Assembly: GCA_034766995.1 (NCBI GenBank)
Contig: CM068318.1
Coordinates: 4,277,001-4,341,000, forward strand
Direction of reading: 5' to 3'
Origin: Acanthacorydalis orientalis
Taxonomy: Eukaryota; Arthropoda; Insecta; Megaloptera; Corydalidae
Length of the DNA: 64,000 nt
Shown: piece by piece, positions 12,475 to 25,247 of the stretch
Position numbering within the stretch: the stretch's first letter is position 1
How the letters are laid out: each line of letters starts with the position of its first letter
The notes under the pieces: model-generated
What the model was told of the DNA's origin: nothing
Databases searched by the model: none
What the model saw: only the letters and a program-made list of their open reading frames with translations
Translations under genes and position numbers: made by a program

Positions 12475-12878
12475 CATTATATATTCTAACGTATCTGTAC
12501 GCTTTGAGTCATATTTAATGATGGTACGAAAATTCTGAGAAAGTCTTGTGTATCTTTCGATATGTTTCTAAAAATAATTTATAAATATGTTTCGATTGCT
12601 GCAATTTTTTTTGTAATCAATTTTAGAGTTTTTATCATCGTTATTTTGATGATAGTAAGTAAATGTTGAGTGTGTTTTTTTGTTACATTATAATCTTTAT
12701 ATTGCCCTCCCCAAATTCTTTTAATCACGTAGTCCTAAGGTTATTTTATTCACTAGCCGAAAAATTAATATCATTTGACCACGGAATCCATGTTGGAGTC
12801 CACTGCTTCTGTATCACTTAAACAAAGTATACAATTAAAAAGACCTTTATGAATAGTGAATTGTTGACAGTTGTTGAA

Positions 12879-12883
<5 letters not shown>

Positions 12884-12923
<40 letters not shown>
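12884..12923. repeat. (TA)n microsatellite
   Basis: About 20 units between ATATG and ATGTACAC. Confidence 0.96.
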
Positions 12924-12925
<2 letters not shown>

Positions 12926-13495
12926 GTACACAGCTATACAAAACATTTCATTAGAAACAGTGAACTTTGAATAAACAGTGAATTTTGAACTATTGAGTAA
13001 TTTTAATAGTGTTTAAATTTAAAAATTTAACAATTAGATAAATATTCCCTTTTTATAATCAGAAATATCGCTTTATTTAACATACAGACATGTACTTTAA
13101 TTGGCACAAGGTTTTATTTTTATTTTGTTAATTAGAAGGATCCAAATCATGACGATTATAGAACAAAAATTCTTATAATAACAGGTCTAAAATAAAACTT
13201 TAAAATAATAATAATACACTTGTGCATATAAACAAATTTGTATTTGAGGATGCTTAGGATATTTATTTTCTACCTGTTCTATGAAAAGAGGGGTTTATCG
13301 TCGAATCGGTAATAAATAACGTTCTTAGAAAAGATTCAGTTATCTCTGTATATTCACGAAAACTAGTTCATTATGAAAGTGAATGTATGTAAATATGTAA
13401 GATCAAAATAAACATTTGTGTAAACACACTCTGTGGTCGCTCGTTATATCCAATAACTTGTTATATCCAGTGCTGTCAGTAACTAATTTGTACTT

Positions 13496-13502
13496 TATAT
13501 AT

Positions 13503-13558
<56 letters not shown>
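13496..13558. repeat. (TA)n(CA)n(TA)n microsatellite
   Basis: Four TA units, about seven CA units, then about 20 TA units. Confidence 0.96.
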
Positions 13559-13562
<4 letters not shown>

Positions 13563-14358
13563 AATACGAATAGTGTAATTTTTCAAAACACTCATATTTT
13601 GTTTGAGATAGGATTAAATTGTCATTAAATTTCATTTCGTCTAGATATTTAAATACATTTGAATAAGATAACAAGTTTCTCGATAACGATTATTATTTAT
13701 ACTTAGACGCAATACTTTTTCAAATATCGATCAATTTTAGTTGAGTGTTTAAAGGAAGATAAACATATTACACATGCGTTAAATTCCCATTCTTTAATTT
13801 TAATATAAATAATTTTACAGTAGTAAACAGTGAAAAAAAATATATTAAAACCGGAAACATAAATGAAATCGGGTTAAACTCTAATAATATAAATTGTATA
13901 GTGAGTTTGCTGTTACTGATTTTCTGAATATTTTTTGAGAATAGAAAACAATGAAAAACCCCTTGTTAAAAAAATAATACGTAATAGAATTGTTAAAAAA
14001 TCATTCGTACACCTTTTTCATTGGCCAGTGATCCGACAGCATGATAGTACAAACATATCATTGATCAAGAATTCATTCTGAAAGCTGTTCATTCATAAAG
14101 AAACGGGTGCGTAAAATATTTTGTATTGTAATCAAGGTCAAAATATTTATTCGCTATGATTTAGCTAACTGAGATAGTTGTTCTCTTTTAACATATAGAT
14201 AGTGTGTGTTGATTGATTTGGGTATGATTTATGTAGGGGTTTCTTCATAAAATTAAATCGGTGTAATACAGTATATTTGCAAAATGTTTCATTTTATCAT
14301 TAAACTTTGTATGTTGTAATAATTTTGTTATCTATACAAGTACTCTTCAAACCATGGG

Positions 14359-14365
<7 letters not shown>

Positions 14366-14431
<66 letters not shown>

Positions 14432-14432
14432 A
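14366..14432. repeat. (TA)n(TG)n microsatellite
   Basis: About 29 TA units with short TG tracts on both sides (GGGTGTGTGC before, GTGTGTGTAG after). Confidence 0.96.
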
Positions 14433-15735
14433 GTCAATTTTCTGTTACTGTCATTATCAATTCCTGTAAAAGTGTTTGCATTATAGAGAATTATATTCAC
14501 AGAAAGAAATTTAGTAATTATATATAAAATAAGAAATGAAAACATTTCACATATTAAAGAAGTTAGTGCTTTAAAAAACAAATATTCTCGAAACAAAATA
14601 TATAAATATCAGTTAGGAATAAAAATAATTTAATCCTTTAAGTTTTGTTTGAAAGTAATCTGCAGTAGAGGGCACGCTACTTTTATATTTTTTTAACACT
14701 TGACGATCCAGAAGTATTTTATGTTTGCTTACCGCTGGGTCTAAGCAATTTTTTGTACGAAGAAAAATTATCCGCTAAGGATTTTTATATCAGGTATAAA
14801 GAAAAAAAATATTTATTTTTAATGAAAATACAGATAACGAATGGAAATGAATTAACTAAAAGGAACCGATGTAGCACTTAATGTGTTAAATGAAAATATA
14901 ATAACAAAAAAAATAGTTGGCATGTTTCAATTGCGATTTTTGTTAACGTATTTGTTGGTCATGTAATGTTCATATTAACTTTTTCGTCATTTAATTATTG
15001 TTCTTGTATTCTGCAAACAAGAGAAAAATCGATACTTCATTTAGGACCATCTGTAGGAAAATTAGTTGTCAAGACTGCAACATCAATTTGTAATATTGTT
15101 AGTTTTCAAATTTATAAAATAACAGTTTTTCCCTAAATATATTTTCTGCTTATATGAAGCCTGTCAGTGGAGATAATATCTTTATTGGAATTGAAAATTT
15201 CTCCTATTTTAATTACTCTTCAATGCAAATACTGACGAATCCAGCCTTTTCAAAACAATTTATCGTTTCCGGATTTAAATTCTACATTCTATACTTTTGC
15301 AATTCGTTCAATACAACCTAATAATGTTGATTTAAGATTTTTTTCGTCTTCTTCTATATTCTAAATCACGTTCTTTTAACTTCCATAGGAATATTGATTT
15401 TAATATTTTTTAATTTTTTTATCTTAAATATTTCCTGTCATACATGATTTGGAATTTCGTATATGATTTTCAGATAACCGTTTATTTTCACGAAAAAATC
15501 CATTGGTCTTTTTAACTAGTAAAAAAATAAATATTTAATGTCTATGTTTTAGTAATATTCGGTGCCATTAATGCTCTTATAACAAAAAAAAAATGTTTTA
15601 TAGAAGTTTAACACCAGTAAATTTTTAGTTAAAGATAATTTCGAACTAGAGAAAATCAATTTGTAGAGATATTGTATACAGAATCCTCATTTCTTATATG
15701 AATGGATTTGACACTTTCGAGTTAGAAAATTGATT

Positions 15736-15738
<3 letters not shown>

Positions 15739-15785
<47 letters not shown>
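15739..15785. repeat. (TA)n microsatellite
   Basis: About 23 units with no compound flank. Confidence 0.96.
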
Positions 15786-15788
<3 letters not shown>

Positions 15789-16670
15789 TTTAATTGTCTA
15801 TTTTAACTTTTATATTAATTTTAATAATGTATATTGATTTAAAATCATAGAAATTCATTTAAATTGCATTTATTATATTTTATTAATTGTGAAAAATATT
15901 TTTAACGATTTATAATACAAGAATAAGCATTACTTAAACATTGTATGCACTTTTTTGCAATTGTTAGATTACCACGTGATAATGTTACATTACACTCATG
16001 TTATGTGTGCTCAGCACATCAGATTACAACGTATTGTCAGTACACTTGGAGACAATAGCTTACAAGAATGTACAGATAAAACATACGGCAACTGAATATA
16101 TTGAATTTGTGTTCCGATTGCAACTCTATTTAAATTCACGATCATATCATTATTATGAAATCAGATGTATTTACGTATACACCTAGATTTTTTTTAAAAA
16201 ATCATGGCTGTACACTATCTACAAAAAGCACCCAATGCGTGTTTATTTCACGTTTGAAAAAAAAACGATAAGAATGTTTTGTCATTTTTTTGGGTTGATG
16301 TTTATTTTAAAAATTACTGTCTGATTTTAAAAAAATGATCGTATCGAAGGTAATATAAAATAAAAATGAAATAAAATTTCAATCAGTAAACGTTTTTGTG
16401 TGAATATTAAAGATGTGTTTTTTTTAAAATGAACAATTGTCGATCTTCTTATTGTAGTTCACGAAATTTAATGTATGTTTACATCGATTACACTTTAGCA
16501 TTGTTCATAACGAATAACAAACAGATGTAAGTATATGTTTTCTCACATTGTTAATACAAAAATCGTTTTAGGCATGCAATACGCATCATATTCACATTCA
16601 TATACATTTTATTATTCACAACTGTATATATCACGGAAATGCTGAGATAGTGCAATCACCTGGTATACAA

Positions 16671-16673
<3 letters not shown>

Positions 16674-16742
<69 letters not shown>
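16674..16742. repeat. (TA)n microsatellite
   Basis: About 34 units starting after CAAGTG. Confidence 0.97.
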
Positions 16743-16745
<3 letters not shown>

Positions 16746-17099
16746 ATATTTTTACTCGACTTGACAAACTCTAACGCAACAGTATAGTATGTATGTGTAT
16801 GATGATTTCAACATATGAACTCTATCCAAATGGTCACATGTGGGTAACGTTCAGTCCTTTGCACTTCATTACACATATGCACCGGCTAACAGCAGGTAGA
16901 TTTACATCCCCCCTATTGAAAGACAGTGTTAGATTTCAGAGACGCGAATAGTATTTTTATTTTAAATTCTTTCTACCAAATTTCAAAGGTTTACTTATAC
17001 TACATTTACATATTGCCAATGAATATTTGACATTTCTATCAGATTCATAGTTAATGATGATTTGTTACCATAAAAATTGACAGCGATTTTTACATAATA

Positions 17100-18824
17100 C
17101 TTTCTGATGATCGCATGCACTCAATGTAATATTTCGTCGTAACGTTTTGTGACAACACTTGTGTCGTAGTTCACTGACAGGGCCGCGACCAGTCAACTTA
17201 ATTAGTTAGGTCGAGTTGTATCGCTCATTCAATTGACGAGCACTATGTTCGGTTTATTTACGTCATTTCATAATCTCTGGAGTCTGGTATTCAATATGCA
17301 AGGGACATAATCATCATGAAAATTAACATTCTTGGTAAATCCAACAATGACGACATTGTTAATGACACCGTTTCATTCAAATATTCTACACTCGTCCTAT
17401 TTTTAAATTGTATTCACAGATATATTAGTTGTTATTTAAAATTTGGATTGAAAATATTTTTCTTCAAATGCTTATTTATTATTCATTTTTATCGTAAGGA
17501 TTTACTTAAGTGAAATAGATGTAGATAAAAAAGTATTAATATAGAAATGGAAATAATTAAGTTTAAATTAAAGATAAGAGTTCCCCAAAAAGGTAATTGG
17601 TAATTGTATGCAGTGAATAAAAAATCCTTCATGGAAAAAGTGCTTCAATGTATTTTTAGAATTCACTTATCTAGAAGTGGTTCTGTAGAAACAAAAAAGT
17701 TAAAAATAAAGTTTAGATTGCGATTAATACATAACCACCTTAATAACAATATTCCTTCTGGTTTGATTCTTTATAGAGCATATTGCACAATAAATGGACA
17801 GTAATATGCAGTATTAAATTTGTCATTAATATAATATTTAAACAAAATAATAATATTCTTATACAATTATTCAACAATAATTGTAGTGTAATACAACAAT
17901 AAATACAAACTAGTCAAGTCTCTAATTTTAATTTACATTGCATGTAGCTCGAATCGTTTTTATTTATTTTTAATGGATTGATGAATAATATAGATCATTC
18001 ATACCAATATTTAACCCATTTATACTGCTAAGGTTAGTTATTCTTTTGATGAACTCTTTACAAAAGTATTTACATTAAACACATCGTTTTAAGTTGTATG
18101 TGTTTTAAATTTATCAGAAAATAATGATTTATATGATTCTGAAGAATCACAAGAAAGAAGGAAATAAATGCTCTAGATATTTTAATTGACCCATTTTTAA
18201 TAATTGTAAAAGATTCAAACACGTCCGAATTAAGGTATATAAATAAAAGAAAATGGGATTTGATGCTCTTGTTATTATGAACATTTTTCTTTAAAATTAC
18301 ACTGGTAGAGAAAGCACTAAAATAAATATCAAGAAAAAACTGATAAGAAAAATACATAAATTGAACAAAATTTTTTTTGGAAATATTTTCATTTCGTTCT
18401 TTTTTTTAAAAAAAGCGATTTTTGTGTTACTGTACCAACAATAACGATATCAGCGATCAACTTACAAGAAAATAAAGACAGCGACCTTAAGTTGTCATTA
18501 GAATGTTTATGTGACAACGTTTGTCTGCTAAGGTTTTTGTACTGTTGCCAGCTGTTGTTTAAAGAAGTTTTGTTGACGAAGAAAGAAAGAGAGAACGGCA
18601 TGTACATTATTTTGCAGATGTACTGTCTGTAAACATAAAGTCATTATTCATCCTTCTTACTAGAATAGAAACGCTCGACTCATGAGTACACATTTTTTTT
18701 TCATTGAGTTGAATATTCATTGAAATCCAGAATTTCAGAATATCGTTACAATTATTTTTCAGTTTTATTCTACTATTTAAACGTGTGTTTCAAGTCTTTC
18801 TCACTAATCAGTTCAAACAGATTC

Positions 18825-18886
<62 letters not shown>

Positions 18887-20130
18887 CGAATGTACAAGTT
18901 TTGTACAATGTACATTTAATGTATTATAATTAAATGTATCTTCAAGCCGATTTCGGGTAAATCCTACGAGACCTTTTCTTTTGTTGCAATATTCCATAGC
19001 ACCTCCTGTAAATCCTCTTCTGTTTCATTTTGGTATGAAAGGGTACATACTCCATTTTACAATTACGTCATGTTACTGCACACACAATAAATTGACTTGA
19101 ATTCTCTGCAATCGTTACCAGAACATTATTTGTTCTTTTCTTTATTAAAAATTGTTTGTAAATATTAGCATTAATTACTTTTTATTATTTTTATTTACTC
19201 TGAACCAGTGAAATGAATGTAATATGTGCAAAATATGAGTCATATTTGAATTATGTACTTTATTATTATTTAATAGAATAATATTGGCTACATTTAATTT
19301 TAATTTAATATAATTTCAAGTATGTGTACGGTGTTTTTTTTTCTTTGAAAGTAATATAAATTTTATATATTTTTGTGAGTAATCTTTTCATATATTGTTA
19401 TTAAATTTAAATAAGTTAAACTGTAACTGTTTAAATTTGTTTCTAGTATATATTTTGTTAAAGTAAATGATCATTTTATATTTGTTTTTGATACTTAAAA
19501 TCGTAGAATACAGTAGTAGTACACAATGGTAAAATCTGGACACTGCGTGGCCCGATATATTCACAGTTTATTCTTTAATATCATTTTAAAAAATATATAT
19601 TTGTGGTCTTCAGTTTGGTGTAGAATTCATTTATTGTCATAGTTGATATAACTTTCAGTTAAATAATATAAAAAAAATTAATAATAGTAATATTATATGA
19701 AAGGAAAGAACTATAAATCAGTTTACACCCGCCAAAGGGTTAAACATCGATACGAAAATAAGATGTTAACAAGAATCGCGCTATAAACTAACACATATCG
19801 AATTTTAATTGTGTATGAAATCTGCTAGGCGGCAGACAATGGCGATGGAATTGAACGTGCGAACGTTTTCCGTTAAAAATCCAAATACCAAACACACGGC
19901 GGAAAAATAATTCACTTAGTTTTTTATTCCTGCGGAGTATATTTAAATTGAGTAAATAACAACATACGCATCGTTCAATTTCCTGTTACGAGAGATCAAG
20001 TAAAATAAATTACTTTAGTCGGCGCGTATTTTGTCCTTCAGGTTTCTTCTTTTTAACTTCAATTTTATAATAGGCGTGATTCAGAAAGGAAGTCATTAAT
20101 TTCTACTTTAGAGCTGTTTGTGTTTCAAAA
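17100..20130. other. Intergenic DNA with two more balanced patches
   Basis: No coding exon recognised. 17160-17290 (ACAGGGCCGCGACCAGTC, later TTTACGTCAT) and 19820-20040 (GGCGGCAGACAATGGCGATGG, then CGTTTTCCG) are less AT-rich than their surroundings and may be regulatory or non-coding exon sequence. The rest is AT-rich with no pattern I can name. Confidence 0.4.
18829..18882. repeat. (TA)n microsatellite
   Basis: About 27 uninterrupted units. Confidence 0.97.
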
Positions 20131-20165
20131 CATATTGTGCATGAACTTAATGTGATTGCTGTAAA

Positions 20166-20166
20166 T

Positions 20167-20220
<54 letters not shown>
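20166..20220. repeat. (TA)n microsatellite
   Basis: About 27 units with one CA interruption near the left end; it lies ~170 bp from the mariner relic. Confidence 0.96.
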
Positions 20221-20222
<2 letters not shown>

Positions 20223-20384
20223 AGATACGCTGAAAACTTTTAATTTCAATATAACTTGTCAGATTGAATTAAATTGTGTCAGTGGGAGGAATTTGACCCG
20301 AAATTCGGTATTCAAAAAGTACGTTCAATGCTCGAATAAAAAAACTTTTTATTGAGGTAAAATACAAACTATAATAAGTCTTCT

Positions 20385-21000
20385 TACAAATTTTCCCTTC
20401 CTCCGTTTACCATGCACTTATTTCAACATTCTTGCCATTTATCAAAACAGTATGGCGAAGTCCTGTTTCATCAGCGCCTTTAATTGCGCTATCGTGGTTG
20501 CTTCGATCTTCGAAATTGTCCGAAAACGCTTCCACTTAATATTTAACCATTCCATTCAACATTTAACGTTTTCACTCTGGTGAGGAGCGAGAAGTCGCAC
20601 GGTGTCAAATCTAGTGAATATGGTGGATGGGTCCAATTTTTTGGTCCGACAAAAATTACTAGATTAGAAGCGATGTGTGACAGGGAGTGTTGTCATGATG
20701 AAAGACGAAACCGTTTGCCCGTTTCTCTGATCTTTTTCTGTGCACTTTTGTAAACGTTGTAATTCGCCCTTATAGTGTTCAGAGTTTAGTACTGTGCCTT
20801 GAGGTACATACTCCGTTCGCATAATTCCTTCCAGATCGAAAAAGCAATCAACATTGCCTTGATGTTGGATCTCGATTTGTGAGCTTTTTCCGTGTAGACT
20901 GAGTCGGGTGATTTTTAACGAGAACTCTGAACCTTTGTCCCAGGATCATAACCGTACATCTAACATTCATCTGCAGTGGTAACACTTCTCAAAAAGTCCG
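20385..21000 (-). pseudogene. Degraded mariner transposase, catalytic half
   Basis: On the minus strand the frame, broken by stops and shifts, keeps the DDE/D core of a mariner transposase in order. The signature (T)TADEC, for the usual TGDET, is at about 20990. Then come MYGYDPGTKVQSS with KSPDSVY, RSNIKAML, FHHDNTPCHTSLL (second Asp), HPPYSLDLTPCDFSLL (third Asp), and finally KMKQDF-like and WQ-CWN segments. Several in-frame stops (for example directly after ADEC and HTSLLI) show it is dead. The N-terminal DNA-binding part and both inverted ends are not evident. The catalytic sequence resembles the VYGYDPETK-type mariners, a different lineage from the neighbour at 21410. Confidence 0.85.
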
Positions 21001-21409
21001 AATATAATCGTTAGAATAAAAACATAATATTAAAAATATTTGCGACGTACATTTTTATATTTACCATATTTTCATTCAACTAGTAATTAATGTATGACTT
21101 ACATTTTATATATTTTCTATTTTACTAATTTAAAAAAATGTAGTTTGTATGCGTATATACTTATTCAACATCAAATAATAGATTAAATCTATTTTTTACC
21201 GATTACAAATAATAAATAAGTCACGTATTGTGCAAATTGTGTTTAATTTTATAAATAAACAATTATTGTTTTTTATATTTAAAAATGTATCTTTTTTGCA
21301 TGTTAATTAAAAAAACACTAAAGACACTAGTTTATGGATTGTTTAGAAGGATTTTTTCTATCTTTAAATATTGACGTCAGGGCGATACTCCAAGATAGTA
21401 ACAAAAATA

Positions 21410-21775
21410 TTAGGTTGGTAGGAAAATAATCGCGGTTTTTGTTTTCTGAATTCTAACCTTCATTTTTTTTAATGGAAGTATCATTTCATGTTAATATCAT
21501 TTTAAACTGCATTTTTCGGTCTGTATTTTGATAACATCGACTTTGGTTTTATTATTAATTTTGCTTCAAATTGGGCTATTGAATTAAAGATGGAAAAGAA
21601 ATAAATAAGAGCAAATTTGTTGTGTGAATTCAAAACGGGTGGTGAAGCAGCAGAAACTGCTCCCAAACTAAACGATGCTTTTGATGTGGGTACTGTTAAG
21701 GAACATACGGTACATTGGTGGTTCCAAAAATTTCGTACTGGGGACGAGAGCCTTGAAGATGAATGGATTTTTCTT
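21410..21775 (+). mobile_element. Truncated mariner element, 5' end and HTH region
   Basis: Starts after a TA at 21408-21409 with TTAGGTTGGTAGGAAAATAA, then TCGCGGTTTTT, a close match to the terminal repeat of Hsmar1-type (cecropia-like) mariners. The transposase start is at 21591, MEKK then a stop, then IRANLLCEFKTGGEAAETA and, further on, VHWWFQKFRTGDESLEDE, the usual mariner helix-turn-helix region. The sequence stops matching just after LEDEW, about 21770; the catalytic domain and right end are missing. Confidence 0.88.
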
Positions 21776-22258
21776 TGTATTTCATAGAATTATAGAGTTA
21801 ATAGAATAATTTAACCCGTTTGATTATCAACTTATTTGAAACTTTTCACATACATAGTACGAAATAACGATACAAAAATGACTTACAAATGCTGTTGTTG
21901 CATAATAGATATCCTGTCTGTAGTTATAAGAAGATGCTTTTTTTGTGGTGCACGTTGAATTTTATATAATATTTCGTACCCTTCAGTGTCATTATACTAA
22001 AACCCATCATTTCTCACACGGGTCGTGTTACTTCGAATATACATCACTGCCCTTCTTCGTTTACGCACCGTTGACCTTATCTTCAGTATTGGAATTGAGT
22101 GTCGTGTATCGTCATAACGCTTGTATTCCGTTGAAATTTATTTCAGTTCGACATTTTTCGATCGTTAGCGTTTACCATAAGATTGTTTTAATTAAAGAGA
22201 AATCTTATACTTTGATTATAAGCGAGTTATTTTAATTTCGGTTGATTTTCTTTTGTGG

Positions 22259-22259
<1 letters not shown>

Positions 22260-22328
<69 letters not shown>
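22260..22328. repeat. (TA)n microsatellite
   Basis: About 34 units, ~250 bp upstream of the first coding exon of the unnamed gene. Confidence 0.97.
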
Positions 22329-22331
<3 letters not shown>

Positions 22332-22582
22332 TAAAAATGTACAAGTATACTTTGTAATAATTTATACAGTGTAACTGAATGTATATTTCGAGTATGGTTT
22401 TTATAATAAAATCATGTACATAAAAAGCAATGTCGTTGTCATTGAATAACATTTTATATTACTTGTGAATGAAAACATTACGTTTGGCTATTAGTACAGA
22501 TGTATATAGTCTTCGAATGATTGTTTGTTATGAATGAGTCTGGTTGTTTTTGAATAATGTATCGTTTTTTTATTTCTAGAGA

Positions 22583-22708
22583 ATGGAGCTGGATGAATTG
22601 GAGACGTACGATTATTACAACCTGGAAGAGGATCAGGACTTTTACGAGCCAATCCCGACAACGGGAGGGCTCAAACGTAAGACAGTTTCATTTCGACGCC
22701 CTATAAAG
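22583..22708 (+). CDS. Unnamed acidic protein, first coding exon
   Basis: 42 codons. The ATG follows a clear acceptor (TATTTCTAG|AGAATG at 22580), so the 5' UTR is split and the promoter lies upstream. The exon ends in phase 0 at AAG|GTACAT. The product starts MELDELETYDYYNLEEDQDF, a stretch rich in Asp, Glu and Tyr, then a basic patch GLKRKTVSFRRPIK. KTVSF fits the RVxF docking motif for protein phosphatase 1, and its Ser or Thr fits a basophilic kinase site. Codon use is much richer in G+C than the flanks, which supports coding. I do not recognise the family. Confidence 0.75.
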
Positions 22709-25087
22709 GTACATTTTTATTTTATATGCATGTCTTTCTATGTATCTCTCTCTCTCTATATGTATATACATACATTTATATATGAGATTTCGTGAGTAGA
22801 AATATGTGATTTTGTTATATTTTTAATTTATGTAAATAAAGTTATATAATTTCATACATAAAAAATTTTTCACTCTAAGCATTCACTCTGTTTGAATCCT
22901 TTGCAGTTACATGTAAAACGATTCTAGCTTGTAGCAGGTTCAAAAAAGAAATGGAAGGGACTAATCTTTAAGGATTTTTGTAATGATTGAAATATAAAAA
23001 TGAGTTTTATTTTTTTCTAATAATGTAAAAAAATATCTTATAATACTAATATAGTGTAAAATAGTCTTTTTGACAATATGAATGTAAAAAAAAACCTTCC
23101 GGGAGAAAACTGTCAGATGTTTGGAACGTTTGAATTCTAAATATAACAGATATTCAGTATTTCGGTTGAACATAAACGCTTGTGAATGAGAACCTGTCAA
23201 GGCACATTTTGTTTCAAAATAATGACTACGCAAGGCATCCCATTAAACTCTTCGATATCAGATTGCAACACTCGAAATATTTTGACTCGGAACTCATGTA
23301 TTGTCACGCTTATATACTTTCTGTCGCACCCTTACTGATTTCACTAATAGTTCAGGTGTATGTGGCATGCGACGAGCTAGTGTTCACAACTTTTTTTTAA
23401 TTTACATATGCAAACATATATTCTGAAATGTTTTTTTTGTTGAACTCCGATTGCATTTTATTGAATTTTGTATAAAATACTATGAAAAATTATAATTTTC
23501 ATTATATTTTTTGTAATATTATGAAATATAAGTTGCATAAAGTTTAGAGATCGTCAATGAAAACAAATGCTTGTTTTACATGTAAAGTGTTAAACGTTTC
23601 ATTAAATTTTTGTTTGAAATTAAGGTTAATAACACCGCTTTTCTTTGTGTTGCCATATGTTTACTTCCACTGAGACAAAATATGAGAGATTTTTATTAAA
23701 TTGAGAAAGAAAGTATTGTTTAGATCATTTTTTCAGCGATAAGCTACTACAGTTTTTTTGGTTATTTCTCGCTTTGAGGACGCTGTAGTTAATCATCAAA
23801 ATGTGTATAAACAACAATTAAAATGATCAATAATCAATGTTCGAGCATTTTTGACGAGGAAACAAATTTGTAGTTTTTGATTGAGTGAGAAATGTATCTG
23901 TGAAAGTACATATTTCCATACCTACTGATTTTTCGTTAGTCACTTATGAATCCTGCCTGTGTGGCGGAAGCACGCTGGGCGGACGACAGCGCCGCCGGAA
24001 GTGAACCGAGCAAAGAAACCCTTTGAACTAGTTCAGTTTTCGTCAAGTTAGTCGCGCCCTCCTCCACACAATAGTTGTAGTACACACTCCTTGTACACTT
24101 TGTTATTTATTTTTTCATGTAGTTTTGTTGCGCTGCTATTTTTGTGTTTCAATGGCGTAACAGACGGAAATGAAACTCATTCTATATTTATGTCATCAAG
24201 CTCTGCATGATTCACAAAATTAATACTTAGATGCAACGATGTATGCGTATCTTTATGAACTGCGTCTTCCTGTCACTTCATCGTCGTAATTAATGCTTTG
24301 TTTTCTCTAACTGTTGCACTAAACGTCACCGATCTACCCTTATACGAATAAAAATATTTATGACTACGAAATAATTCACATACGTTTGATCTTAGTTTAT
24401 ATGATTATTTCCAAACAGGTTTTATAAGATTACTTTAGAATTTTGTAAATATTGAAGGACAATCGGATATTTTTTTAGCAGGGTTTATATATTTAAAATA
24501 TTTATTTTTTGATGTATGGCCGTTTAATTAGTTGTGCATGAAAGAACTAACTATAAGGTGTATATTTTTAACTCAGTGTTCTTAAACTTTGTCTTTTAGG
24601 AAAAAAATTAAAGACCACTAGTTTTTAATTAAATGTTTTGTTTTTAATTTGATCCTAAATACATGAAAACAAAACTTTATAGACAAAAAGAAAACAAGTG
24701 TATCAAAAAAATGTTAACGTTTTGTATTGATGTTTTTCTGAAACTAAATTATTGATAAAATGTATAATTATTATGAATATTGATTTGTGTATGGCGCGGT
24801 ATATAAATATATAATAATATTAGTTAGAGTGAATTCGTGGATAAAAAATTACAAAATATAACTATAATATCTTTTTTTTTAATTTTCAACTGTCAATTAA
24901 TCGTTGTCTTCGCCGATTTTAGCACTGACACTATCTTCAGGTAATATTTCACAAATCTGAAACCGGTCGCGGTGAACAATTCAGTGATTAGAAATCAAGT
25001 AGAAGAATGTAACAAGATAAAACAGAGACAGACAAAAAATATTTAACTTTAATAGCTATAATATTGTAATAATGAATATTTTTGTAG
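22709..25087 (+). other. Intron of the unnamed gene, with a GC-rich patch
   Basis: 2.4 kb between GTACAT and TTTTTGTAG. Mostly AT-rich. It contains a short GC-rich block at about 23955-24065 (listed separately). No further exon seen. Confidence 0.65.
23955..24065. promoter_or_regulatory. GC-rich block with ETS-type motif; candidate alternative promoter
   Basis: Holds GGCGGAAGCACGCTGGGCGG and CGCCGCCGGAAGTG in an otherwise AT-rich intron. CCGGAAGTG is the ETS/GABP-type motif common in animal core promoters. AGTTCAGTT and CAAGTTAGTC nearby could serve as initiators. It could drive a shorter isoform that starts before the 25088 exon. Inferred from motifs only. Confidence 0.35.
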
Positions 25088-25247
25088 TGCGAAGATTTGA
25101 GCGATGCACATCAATTGTTGGTGTTACAAGGTTTGGGGGGTGGTCATGTTCGAGAGAACTCTGAACCACCGCCTTCGGGTTCAACGCGTGGGTCTGTTCA
25201 GAAAGTTCCGTCTCTGAGCGACTTGTCCGATCCGGAAGCGTCATTAG
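25088..25247 (+). CDS. Unnamed acidic protein, second coding exon
   Basis: 160 nt (53 codons plus 1 nt), acceptor TTTTTGTAG, donor TTAG|GTAAGT. It joins the first exon in phase 0 and leaves in phase 1. It encodes CEDLSDAHQLLVLQGLGGG, then a Pro/Ser-rich linker (EPPPSGSTRGS), then KVPSLSDLSDPEASL, which has clustered Ser-Asp/Glu sites typical of casein kinase 2 targets. With the first exon it gives about 95 N-terminal residues, looking like a disordered regulatory tail. The rest of the protein is not visible in the window. Family unknown to me. Confidence 0.75.

Larger units (their letters stand above)
10723..17100. other. Gene-free AT-rich stretch
   Basis: No frame here has convincing coding character. 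The content is microsatellites, one small inverted-repeat element (11770-11943) and A/T-rich unique DNA. Confidence 0.6.

Noticed and set aside
22961..23400. Frames on both strands just after the first coding exon
   Set aside because: No matching splice phase and no coding composition; treated as intron.
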